A stretch of DNA of 64,000 nucleotides. Origin: Plasmodium brasilianum. Taxonomy: Eukaryota > Apicomplexa > Aconoidasida > Haemosporida > Plasmodiidae. The DNA lies in contig NC_090127.1 of the NCBI RefSeq assembly GCF_023973825.1, positions 496,001-560,000 on the forward strand, given 5' to 3'. Position 1 is the stretch's first letter. Each line of letters opens with the position of its first letter. This document shows, piece after piece, positions 36,201-44,803 of the stretch. The position numbers and the translations under genes are program-made. The notes below the pieces were generated by a model that was not told the DNA's origin, did no database searches, and saw only the letters and a list, made by a program, of their open reading frames with translations.

Positions 36201-37747
36201 GTGATAAGCGTGTAGTGCTTGAAAACGAATATGTGAGGGTAAAAAAGAAGCTGTATAGGAATATTTACTCATACAAATGCTTGGAAGTGTGTGTATATAT
36301 AATAATTCTGTTGAAACATTTTAAGCATTTTTTTCAATTGAATGAAGTTATCCTTGAGATATTTCAAGGCTTTAACAGGCTTAACTTTTTACTGCTTTAT
36401 AAATTTATATGCAATGATTATAATTATATAATAAATTATTATATCAATAATAATAAATATAATTTACTCTTTAATGTAATTATATTATTTCCACAGAATG
36501 TGCTGTTAGATGTATTACGAGAACATGCTTTCATTCTGTTTCTTCACAAGCCACAAAAATACGTGGACATGTTACTTTTCTATGATAACTTAATTGATGA
36601 TTACATGAATATAATTATTTGCATGTTCATAACTATTTATTTTTTTAAAAATAGGAAGAAAAAGAAGGAAGAAAAAGCTAGTACAAAAGGTAACAAAAGT
36701 AGTGATGCAACGTATGAGAAACATGCAGATGAATGCATTCGATTTTTAGAATACATATCAAATATATTAATAGAAGAGAATTCTTTAGAAAAAAAAGAAA
36801 ATTACATGTACACATTTGAATGTACATGGAAGAATAATCATATAATAAATTGCTTGCTTATTTTGTATATAGAAAAAGAGGAAAATGAAAAAATTAAAAA
36901 ATTTTTAAACAGATTAAAATCCTCCGCTGTTCACTTTGACTATTTGTTTATCATACGATTTTTAAAGGAAAGACAAAAAGAAAATTTTATCCCGCATATT
37001 TATATTTTAATGAAATATTTTGAAGAAGCAGTTGATAAGTCTCTAGAATTAGGTGATTACAAAATAGCTAAAAATGCTGTCATATTGTGTGAAGATGAAG
37101 AAGAAAAAAAAAAACTTTTCCTTAAAATAATTAAACATATCTCCGGAAATCTAAATGATAAAAATTTGAAGGAAATAATAAATCTTGTACGGGATTCGAA
37201 TTCTATATTAAATTTGCACGATATTCTACCATATATTAATGAAAATACTATTATTGAGTATTTGAAAAAAGATATATGTTCTTTGTTAGAAGTATATAAC
37301 TTAAAAATTAAGGCCAAAAAACAAGAAATTAAGGAAAACTTACAAACAATTGATTTATTAAATAAGGATATTAAAAATGTTAAAAAAAAACACGTAATAC
37401 TTGACAAAAATGAAATATGTTATATTTGTAAAAAGACTGTTCATTATAAAAAGTTTTATGTTTTTTCATGCCAACATTATTTCCATAGCATATGTTCTCT
37501 AAACATATACATAAATTCCAAGTCCAAAGAAGAGCTGTTCCAGTTTTTTTCTGTACTTCATAATTATAAAAATTCATTAATTAATAAAAATGAGAAAGAT
37601 ACATTAATATATGAAACAAAAATTGATGAAATATTAACGGAAGAATGTTTCATATGTGGATCCTTTTCCATAAATTCCATTACGCAGAGTTTTATCTCTC
37701 AAAATGAGTCAGACTTGGTTGAAAGCTGGATGATATCCAAGGAATAG
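33284..37747 (+). CDS. VPS18: Vacuolar protein sorting-associated protein 18 (HOPS/CORVET core)
   Basis: Class C VPS subunit that with VPS11, VPS16 and VPS33 forms the core of the CORVET and HOPS tethers acting in endosome fusion. Single exon, 1487 aa, longer than human VPS18 (973) because of charged inserts (about residues 280-390 and 665-870, Asp/Ser/Glu/Asn-rich). The N-terminal Pep3/VPS18 beta-propeller region includes FPFLIATKDGEILEMSI and LFWLNGCCIFIS. Alpha-solenoid repeats fill 950-1350, for example FLERQKEN-like segments, YFEEAVDKSLELGDYKIAKN and ENTIIEYLKKDI. The C-terminal RING-type zinc finger begins near 1377: ICYICKK, FYVFSCQHYFHSIC, then after a spacer EECFICGSFSINSITQSFI, closely matching the VPS18 pattern (CD.C, F.C.H.FH..C, ECv.CG). 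Zinc ligands appear complete. Confidence 0.9.
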   Translation: MNKSDKKFILKLFKIKNGNINLLKNRITHFTINNKCIHIVLCNNALIKYYVEDNELSYIDFYNKKTTNNKAEIRSMFFDNNCYHGFICLANKEYIYVHFENNIVRNLGKLKKYNITSVCFNDYTEIKNSFPFLIATKDGEILEMSINNKTKNNKDHETIFSNDKLSILDINMVNVKLSNTNDDEMLRIIYFSTSNSLHEISYTYKNSKTNSSEKSETNMGEVKIKTNNLFANNNSNSLEDTKVYECGMDSLTSILKIENIRNKNYLFWLNGCCIFISKINNYKKKKNAKGGNTRNANKHMKNKHLTNFDDIDFLSNSSESNNSDKGINIISISEDEEMRKQEKQREKDKNKKIIQRKRLYKNNHHYNRDSEPDEENSSNKNINRNNCLFNIEFYLDSNYVIVNFLDLNIFTSENINNFSFTKAFYESIYNKADKITYHSEEENMQDREKEAKQKMNKSKIYENTVSSIIDMCVNDLYIFLLLEEKFLIINNINFKIVYEQTLAIETYGDVIRVMKDNFDNKVWLCTSKYIFNIHINKNKNDLIDLNLKKKNFAKMLEHSTKNERIRIKKHLLKNNKYEIDQYKYTNINTEEMLISFLHKKQYFLISSYLYKNIHCYNNIVRIAFFIWLIQIYSYSIDLYSYLYRATSYYYAYGATKESITQGNRVNEKKISNSSDDSDDSSEKMDEFTDKSDECSDQFSGCSDESEEYSLESQECVDKRHDTIQLPSDDMEKLNKAVEEKSPTRNGMSNIVEDRKLRNHNILNRGRGKKGEEIVGEKKDFHINVEQSLTDLSNDKNIHVKRSRDTSTNYGNNCRSSEFIANNNRNEEMDYNTEGGSCTIINNNYKKEVHICKESNKYLKSNKNSFLLFFERLISKEEKKECRYNFDFSKGKKMNIKTITDSDNFYILLKMYKMKNEEIFNFLKTQKRLIITKLEKFKKVYIDVERSDKRENLDYSKNGEMHKISEIYETGDMRDKRVVLENEYVRVKKKLYRNIYSYKCLEVCVYIIILLKHFKHFFQLNEVILEIFQGFNRLNFLLLYKFICNDYNYIINYYINNNKYNLLFNVIILFPQNVLLDVLREHAFILFLHKPQKYVDMLLFYDNLIDDYMNIIICMFITIYFFKNRKKKKEEKASTKGNKSSDATYEKHADECIRFLEYISNILIEENSLEKKENYMYTFECTWKNNHIINCLLILYIEKEENEKIKKFLNRLKSSAVHFDYLFIIRFLKERQKENFIPHIYILMKYFEEAVDKSLELGDYKIAKNAVILCEDEEEKKKLFLKIIKHISGNLNDKNLKEIINLVRDSNSILNLHDILPYINENTIIEYLKKDICSLLEVYNLKIKAKKQEIKENLQTIDLLNKDIKNVKKKHVILDKNEICYICKKTVHYKKFYVFSCQHYFHSICSLNIYINSKSKEELFQFFSVLHNYKNSLINKNEKDTLIYETKIDEILTEECFICGSFSINSITQSFISQNESDLVESWMISKE

Positions 37748-38481
37748 CTTTCAAAATAAAGTAAAATGTAGTAGAACAAACAAAATAAAATAAAATTGGA
37801 CTATGTTTTCACGATAATTATCTAAAAAGACCTAATCATTCCATAAAGTATACTATAAAGGATCAAGATATAATTTTTTTTTTTTTTTCAATGAACATGA
37901 TGGATATGAAAGTGTTACATAAATGTTATAAACGTGGGGGAAATTAATGAAGAGGTTAAAAAAAAAAAACAAATATGCTAATTCTTCGAAAAAAATATCC
38001 AAATAAAAAAATGTGTAGATGGATTGCTTTTGTTTTATGAGACCTGTGTATTTTACAGTCTTGTAGTTTTGCGTTATCGTAATTACGTTAATAATTGCTC
38101 TCTATTTTGGTTGGTTTTATTTATTTATTTTTTTTTTTTTTTTTTGATTTACTCTATTTCATTTATTTCTTTTTATATATTTTACTTCCTTTTATTTCAA
38201 TTTATTTATTTTTATTTATTTTTATTTGTTCGCTTTCATGCTAGGTTCCTTACAGGATACGCCCTTTTTTTTTTTTTTTTTGATTTACTCTATTTCATTT
38301 ATTTCTTTTTATATATTTTATTTCCTTTTATTTCATTTTATTTATTTTTATTTTTTCGCTTTCATGCTAGGTTCCGCACAGAATACCCTTTTTTTTTTTT
38401 TTTTTGTTACACTCCTCTATGTGCTTTTCTCTACACTTTTGCATATTTTTTTAAATCATATCATTATACTTTTCCCGTTTT
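37748..38481. other. Convergent intergenic region (VPS18 / mS41-like) with tandem duplication
   Basis: 0.7 kb with both 3' UTRs. A T-rich tandem duplication occupies 38146-38388 (listed separately). Downstream of VPS18 are several GTAAAATGTAG/AAATAAAA segments. No gene. Confidence 0.7.
38146..38388. repeat. Direct tandem duplication of about 110-135 bp
   Basis: Copy 1 (38146-38264) and copy 2 (38282-38388) both run gatttactctatttcattt... through cgctttcatgctaggttcc to a CCC followed by a T tract. Copy 2 has small deletions within its ATTT run and a few substitutions after ggttcc. Both copies are preceded by 17-18 T, suggesting the T tracts mediated the event. Confidence 0.9.
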
Positions 38482-39818
38482 TTAAAAACACCTTTTGTCA
38501 ACAAAAGGTAAGAAACTCGAGGAAAAAATAAAAGACCCATAGGAAGGAAAAAGTGGATCTGCCTTCAAAGTATCTTCACATAAAAAGATTTTTTCCCTTT
38601 TTTCTGAACCCTCTTTGAATGTATTTTGATTAAAAGAAATAGATTGCTTTTTATTATAATAATCAAAAATAGTCATATGTGGGAAATTAATTGACGAAGG
38701 AATAAAAAAAATAAAAGGAGGATCTAATTTAAATTTTCTGTTCATTAATAATGGTGTAGTACATTTAGTAAGACATATTTCACACTTTCTTTTTTTATTT
38801 TTTTCTTTTAAATATAATTCAATATATTTATTTTGAACATCATCAAAGGTTCTTTTCATTTTCCACGATATATATAACCATGGGTCTCCAAAATCTACAT
38901 CATAATAATTTAAATAATAAGCTAACTGTTCTTCATGTTCTTTTGACCAGGGTTTATTCTCATTTTCTAAAGGTGGAGCTTGAAAGTTTTTAACAAAGTC
39001 ATCATACGAATCTTCAGGATATAAACCATATTTACACTTATTTACATACTTCCATATTTTTCTCCTCTGTTCATTTGTTATACATCCTATATTAAATAAT
39101 TCTTTTGGTGTTACTGTAATAAAATCTTTCCAACTCTTAAAACATTTTTCTATTTCATCAATATTCTCACCTATGTCTATATTTTCTAAAAAAGTTCTAA
39201 CGTCCCAATTTTTGGGTGCCTCACTTGCACAGCTTTTTAAAAGTTCCCGTTTTTCCTTTTCTATTTCTTCTATCTTCTGTCTCCTCAAGTGTTGCCTGAA
39301 AAGTTTTAAGTCGAAGAATCTCCTCTTCTTCTTGAGTAGCGGGCCTACAAATTGGTGAGAAAAAGAGGGAAAAAAAGAGGGAAAAAAAGGTAGAAAAGAA
39401 AAACGTGAAAGAAGTGGAAGAAGTGGAAGAAATGGAAGAAGTGGAATATGTGAAAGAAAAACAAAATAAACAAAATGGAGAAATAAATAAAATAAAGAAA
39501 TTTTTTTTTTTTTTTTTTAAATAAATTGTGAGCATTAAGAAAATCTAAAAAATTCTCCAAATGCACATTTACAAACATTCGCTTCAAATTTTGGTGCTCA
39601 GTTTTGTCTATGTTGTGTTTTCAACTTTCGTCTATTCGCTTTTACGCACTTTCGGTACTTTTTTTTTTTTTTCTTCTTTTTGTTTATTCTCTTGACAGTT
39701 TTCGAACATTCTATCCAAGCAGAGAATTTCTATTACCTGTGTCATCCGAGCTCCTACGAAGTGCTGATGTGTGTACTAGTCTAGCGTTCTTAAAAGTTCT
39801 TATTAATATTTTATTCAT
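38482..39818 (-). CDS. Mitochondrial small-subunit ribosomal protein mS41-like (SAM/IGR motif) with SANT-like domain, two exons
   Basis: Exons 39818-39737 and 39344-38482 join in phase 1 to give 314 residues. Exon 1 encodes MNKILIRTFKNARLVHTSAL, an Arg/Lys-rich, acid-free amphipathic leader typical of mitochondrial targeting, ending GACACAG|GTAATA. Exon 2 starts after TTTGTAG. A long ORF alone would miss the leader. Residues about 79-137 match the IGR/SAM domain of mS41 (yeast FYV4): FLENIDIGENIDEIEKCFKS, then TPKELFNIGCITNEQRRKIW and KYGLYPED. Residues about 158-206 resemble a Myb/SANT fold (NKPWSKEHEEQLAYYL, WLYISWKMKRTFDDVQ, spaced Trp residues), followed by CEICLTKC, a possible half zinc site. 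Usual mS41 is shorter, so the C-terminal half is an apicomplexan-type extension. Role in the mitoribosome is inferred from the domain and leader. Confidence 0.72.
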
Positions 39819-40994
39819 TAAAAAAAAAAAAAAGATGCTACAGGTATCTTTGTGCAATTTTTGAACATACAAAAATATATATGCACACAACTCATAACAA
39901 ATATTTTTTTTACTTTTTCGGATACTCAAATATTTCTACAAATTTATTATAATTAAATACTAGTGAAAAACGAACAATTTCGTTATGCAAAACACAAGTT
40001 GGGTTTAGGTGAACGTTTCTTTTTTTTTTTTTTTTTTTTTTTATAGTTCTTCATATATATAAATTTACAAGGCCCAACATTTTACATTTACTAGTTTACG
40101 TGTATTTGCATATGTAAGCCTATATATATACATATAGATAGCATATATATATATATATACATACGTTATTTCTTTCTTTTGGGGTTATGATAAAAATTAA
40201 ATCATGATTCAAAGTTTGCTGTGAGTTAAAACACGAATATCTTAGAAGCACAATTTACTATTTAGGAAAGCACTAAACTAGTATCACCATTTGATAACAA
40301 TCCGTTTTGTAATCACTTCTTTAACTTCGACAGTGCACGATTTCTTTCATGGAATTTAAAAAATTCTTTCAATTATTTTCACACACAAAAGAAAAATGAA
40401 ACGATACAAAATGTGACAAAACGTAATGTAGCAAAGCCTATACTGTATATGACTTTTTCGTCAACAAAATTTTATTTGCTTGGTGTATTTTTTTTTTTTT
40501 TAAGAAGGAAAATGCAAGAGAAAATGTGTTTATCCTATAGTAAAATTTTTGAACTCCCCTTACGAATTTAATTTTTGACATACAATTTTCATCTTTCGTT
40601 ATTCTAACGAAAACGCGATTTTTACGTTTTTACAATTAATCCTTTTTTTTTTTTTTTCTATTTTAATTTTTTTTTTTATTAATTTTTTTTTTATTAATTT
40701 TTTTTTTTTTTCATTTTTTCATCCATTTTCTCATTCAGTTTTTCATCTATTTTTTCGCACAGTTTTTCATCTATTTTTTCGCACAGTTTTTCATCTATTC
40801 TTTCGCACAGTTTTTCATCATTTTTTCGCACAGTTTTTCATCTATTTTTTCGCACAGTTTTTCATCCATTTTTTCGCTCAGTTTTTCATCCATTTTTTCA
40901 TTCATTTTTTCTTTTTTTTTTCCATTAAAAACACAAACAACTGCTTATATATGCATATTTACGCTGTTACACACCGGCATCTCATGAACTTAAA
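39819..40994. other. Divergent intergenic region (mS41-like / SDHAF2-like)
   Basis: 1.2 kb between two genes for mitochondrial proteins transcribed in opposite directions; must hold both promoters. Contains T tracts (40020-40043, 40645-40711), an (AT)n run near 40143-40160 and the 24-bp minisatellite near the SDHAF2-like start. No ORF of interest. Confidence 0.65.
40736..40890. repeat. 24-bp minisatellite (cagtttttcatctattttttcgca)
   Basis: About seven tandem, slightly degenerate copies, ending about 100 bp before the SDHAF2-like ATG; it lies in the promoter or 5' leader. No coding use. Confidence 0.92.
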
Positions 40995-41549
40995 ATGAAT
41001 GTGCATTCTTTTCGTAAATTCTCAAGATTAGAAATATATAGACCTTCGAAATTTAGTGAGATAAAAAAAAGACTTTATTTAAAAAAAAAATTATTTAGCG
41101 TAATTATGAAAAATGCAAAGAGAGAGTTACAAAAGAAAGAAAAAAGTAAATGTGGTAAACATGCCGAAGAAGACGTTTTTTATAGTACTATAGCATCTTA
41201 TCCTGAAAACAAGACCCGAATTTATAAAAATAATAAATACAACGTATATGAAAATTATAATCATTGGCAAGACGATGGGGAAAAACCTTCTATTGAAAGA
41301 CTTTTTTTTATATGCAGTTCCATGGGGTGTTTAGAATTACAGTACGTTTTATCTTCTTTTATAAATTACCAAAAAAATATACTAAAAGATGAAGATATCT
41401 TGACATTATATAAGTTCTTGGACTTATCCGAAAAAGATATGTATGATTACCTATGTGGAATTGAGTTAATGCCACAGAATTTCTTGCAAACTGCAGTCAT
41501 ACGGTGTTTGCTAAAATTTATAAATGTTAACCATCCCTCTTTGAATTAA
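40995..41549 (+). CDS. SDHAF2 (Sdh5)-like succinate dehydrogenase flavinylation/assembly factor
   Basis: Proteins of this family (bacterial SdhE, yeast Sdh5) promote covalent FAD attachment to the flavoprotein subunit of complex II in the mitochondrial matrix. 184 aa, single exon. The N-terminal 45 residues are strongly basic (RKFSRLEIYRPSKFSEIKKR), fitting a mitochondrial leader. The C-terminal part, about 100-165, matches the Sdh5 fold: IERLFFICSSMGCLELQYVL (family: R-x-L-x-y-x-S-x-x-R-G-x-x-E-x-D-x-x-L), then SFINYQ, EDILTLYKFLDLSEKDMYDY and GIELMP. The family's RG-x-x-E motif is changed here to MGCLELQ, lacking the Arg before Gly, which in SdhE is important for activity; that is a notable difference. 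Length agrees with human SDHAF2 (166 aa). Family assignment is by pattern, moderately sure. Confidence 0.65.
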   Translation: MNVHSFRKFSRLEIYRPSKFSEIKKRLYLKKKLFSVIMKNAKRELQKKEKSKCGKHAEEDVFYSTIASYPENKTRIYKNNKYNVYENYNHWQDDGEKPSIERLFFICSSMGCLELQYVLSSFINYQKNILKDEDILTLYKFLDLSEKDMYDYLCGIELMPQNFLQTAVIRCLLKFINVNHPSLN

Positions 41550-42659
41550 ACATACATGTTTTTACATTTGTATGTGTATGCTTGTATTTCGATCTCTAAA
41601 AACGAATTTTTACTGTTACGTTGGTTTTTTTTTCTTTTTTTCTTTTTTTTAATTTTTTCTTTTTTTTAATTTTTTCTTTTTTTTAATTTTTTCTTTTTTT
41701 CCTTTTTTAATTTTTCTTGAAGTATGCAAAAATTTTAAAGAAAAAAAAAAACCTTATGTATATTTTATTTTGTTTTTTTATTTTTCTTGCACTTTCTTTT
41801 TTTCGATCGTTATATCTTCAGTTCACAGTAGTGTATTAATGAAGTTGTTTTGTTTTTTTCTTTTTGTTGCCAATATCGTGTATGAACGCATATACTTGAA
41901 TATATATATGTATATGATTATAGTTATATGTATTTATATAAATATATATACATGCATACATACATAATTTATCAGTACACATATACGTTTACACATGTAT
42001 ATGGCAATATTCATTTTTACAAGCAGAAAGTAGCTTTTCTTGAAAATTAAATTAAAAACGTCATAAACTTGCAGTTTCTTGATTAAAATTATTTCAAATT
42101 TCTTCTTTTTTTAAAAAAAGTACGCTCATAAGTAATATCCTTAAACTCCCTTATTTTTCTTTTCAAAAAAAAGCTAAACAGTATCATGCATGTTTAAGTT
42201 AGCAAAGCGTTCTTTATTTTGATTTATCTTAAAAAAAGCAAAAAATATACGAAGCCTAACCTAAATAAAAACACATTTATATGCAAATATAATTTTTTTT
42301 TTTTTTGTATCATTATGTTATGCATTATGTGTTATGATATTGTAAAATAAGACTTTGTACACATATTTTTTCTCCTTAATATACATATATATATAATAAT
42401 TAAGGGGTAAAACACAAAATTCGTTGTATATATTGAAAATAGTATGAGGATTTAAAATATCATAATAGTGTTTTCATGAGATAAAATTTATGTAGTTTTT
42501 TTTTTTTTTTTCAGTTCTTATTTATTTGTATGCAATTGTAAATCCCATTTTCGTACGGTATTTTCTTTGGCATTATATATGCAAGTTAATTTTATCCAAT
42601 TTTTTCTAAAAATTTTATGAATAAATTTATTCACACTCCCCACTCTCCCCAAATAACAC
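41550..42659. other. Intergenic region (SDHAF2-like / ATP synthase OSCP)
   Basis: 1.1 kb, with a repeated CTTTTTTTTAATTTTTT unit at 41630-41712 and T tracts near 42292 and 42498. Holds the 3' UTR of one gene and the promoter of the next. Nothing else seen. Confidence 0.65.
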
Positions 42660-43418
42660 ATGAAAACTTTAAGATGCTCTCGTCAGCTCACTCGTTTGAC
42701 ACATGGAAACATGTGGAAGCATTTTCAGAAAAATGATTATTCTGTGCTTTTATTTTGTAAGAGAAATATTAGAAGTCAGGTAAAAAATAATAAGGTAAGT
42801 TATACGACAAGGTACTACAGCAACAGCTTCGAGGAAGAGAAAAAGAATACTGAAGAATATTATTTATCCATGGGTGATAATATAGAAAAACGGTATAGCT
42901 TGGCTTTATATAATGTAGGAAAAAGAAGTAACAAAATAAATGAAATTTCCAGTGATATCTTATTTGTTAAAAATAATTTCCTTAAAGATAAAGTATTTTT
43001 AAACTTTTTACACATACCAAATATTGAAAATAAAGAAAAGCTAGATTTCTTAAAAAATCAATGCAAAAAATATAATAATAATAATTTCAGTACAATAACA
43101 AGCAATTTTTTAGAGTCTCTATTTGATTCCAAAAGGATAAATTTCTTACCCAAAATTATAGAAGAATTTGAATTATTACTAATGAAAGATAGGAAAGAAA
43201 TAAAATGTACAGTTTACACAGCAAAAGAATTGGATAACAGTTATAAAAAGAAAGTGCACGATTCGATACTTTTCAGATTGAAAAATGAATTGAAACCACT
43301 TATTGAGTATAAAACCGATGCAACTATTTTGGGAGGACTGGTTCTAAAAATCGGCAATCAAGTTTTTGATTTTTCGGCTAAGTCAAAAATTGAAAAAATT
43401 AAAAGTACGTTGTTATAG
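42660..43418 (+). CDS. Mitochondrial ATP synthase OSCP / F1 delta subunit
   Basis: Peripheral-stalk subunit linking the F1 head to the stator of mitochondrial ATP synthase. 252 aa, single exon. The N-terminus (MKTLRCSRQLTRLTHGNMWK) is an Arg-rich presequence. Family features: SLALYNVGKRSNKINEISSD (first helix of OSCP), LHIPNI then FLESLFDSKRINFLPKIIEE with a helix ELLLMKDRKEIKCTVYTAKE (entry to the C-terminal domain), and the signature end TDATILGGLVLKIGNQVFDF then SAKSKIEKIKSTL, matching the ATP synthase delta signature (D-x-x-l-x-G-G-l-v-l-x-i-g-x-x-v-x-D-x-S). Length fits mitochondrial OSCP with leader (about 210-250). Confidence 0.93.
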   Translation: MKTLRCSRQLTRLTHGNMWKHFQKNDYSVLLFCKRNIRSQVKNNKVSYTTRYYSNSFEEEKKNTEEYYLSMGDNIEKRYSLALYNVGKRSNKINEISSDILFVKNNFLKDKVFLNFLHIPNIENKEKLDFLKNQCKKYNNNNFSTITSNFLESLFDSKRINFLPKIIEEFELLLMKDRKEIKCTVYTAKELDNSYKKKVHDSILFRLKNELKPLIEYKTDATILGGLVLKIGNQVFDFSAKSKIEKIKSTLL

Positions 43419-44726
43419 TAACCCCTTCGGACAAACTGTTAGTACGTATATATATACATATAGATATAGATATAAATAGATATATAGATATAGATACAGA
43501 TATAGATAGATATATAGATATAGATATAAATAGATATATGCATGTTCTTATAAATGAGTATACAATAGCTAATTCACAATTTTGTTCCAAACTTTTGAAA
43601 ATGCAGCCGTTTTGTCATTAACGCAGATGGGTGTAGGGGATTGTTAACTGGTATTTCATAAGAATATATACTATCGTGCTCACATATATACATACATGAA
43701 TACTTACGTGCATATGCATATATACACCTATTGTGGTGCTTTTTTTATTACGCATAAAAGGTAAAAAAAAAGAAGAAACATTTAGCACAATGGAATATAG
43801 CTTTTATTTTTATTGCAAGCACTGTTCGTATTGAGGCATATAAGCATTTTTTCCAGAAATGAGTTTTATCGTAAGTTCTATTTGCTCTTTTTTTTTTTTT
43901 TTTTCATTTTTTCTATATTTTTATATTTGTATATTCCTATATTTCTATTTTTCTGTATATATATTTTTTTTTTATATTATCACCTTGTGAACGCTTAAAT
44001 TTTATAATGTAAAATAACTGTATAATTCATATTTTGTACGGACAATAATTGTAATCGTTCTTTACCCATATAACGTCCTCCACCTCGAATTTTATTTCAT
44101 ATTAATGTGTCGAACTGGAAAATGTTTTTTTGGAAAACATCTCATTTGACTTTTTGTGCTCTTTTTTTTTTTTTTTTTTTCCCCCTTTTTTTTGATAATA
44201 TTTAAAACAACGTAATACTATTTTACATAGCTAAAAAAATATTTTTCTTTAATACTTGCATTTTTACGACTTTAGTATGTGCATGCATTAATATATTTTA
44301 TTATTTTATTTTATTTTTTTTGTACCCTTTTAATGTTCTTTCATTTATCCAGTTTATCAAGCTATATCACAATGTACTGTACTATATCCAATATATCATA
44401 ATACATAGTAGTATGTAATAAAATGTAATAATATACACGTAAGTACCTTCACATATGGTAGTGTAAGCTGGCGCATCTTGTATATTACTGTACTCTTCTT
44501 CAACTCCATCGAAGGCTAAAATATGTTCCAAATTTTTTAACATAAGAATGAGCCTGCGCATGGTAGTGCTTTCGTGCTACTATGGAGAGAAATTACAACT
44601 ACGTTATATAGCAATAAAATAAATATGCAGCGTTATACATAACTGTGAAGACAAAACTACGGCAACCTTACTTCAAAACCACTTGTATACGTATAAATTA
44701 GCTTATAAGCACTCATATATGTACAC

Positions 44727-44763
<37 letters not shown>

Positions 44764-44803
44764 TGTATATTTGCTTACTTATATGTATGCATCTGTTCCT
44801 TAG
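43419..44803. other. Intergenic region with possible 5' exon of the next gene
   Basis: 1.4 kb. A GATATA-type repeat at 43452-43537 follows the OSCP gene. The segment 44455-44690 is clearly more GC-rich than normal intergenic DNA. At 44548 an ATG opens MSLRM followed by GTAGTG, and the next gene's first ATG (44804) is immediately preceded by TCTGTTCCTTAG; splicing 44562 to 44804 would keep frame. So a short first exon or a 5'-UTR intron is likely. (AT)n at 44731-44761. Confidence 0.5.
43452..43537. repeat. GATATA/AATAGATATA microsatellite
   Basis: Interrupted tandem hexamers (gatata with aata and caga variants) shortly after the ATP synthase OSCP stop. Confidence 0.85.

Noticed and set aside
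37380..37577. Antisense ORF over the VPS18 RING region
   Set aside because: The sense strand has the full zinc-finger pattern; the antisense is a shadow.
40736..40890. CRISPR-like array appearance of the 24-bp and other repeats
   Set aside because: Units are contiguous with no unique spacers, and this is a eukaryotic nuclear genome.
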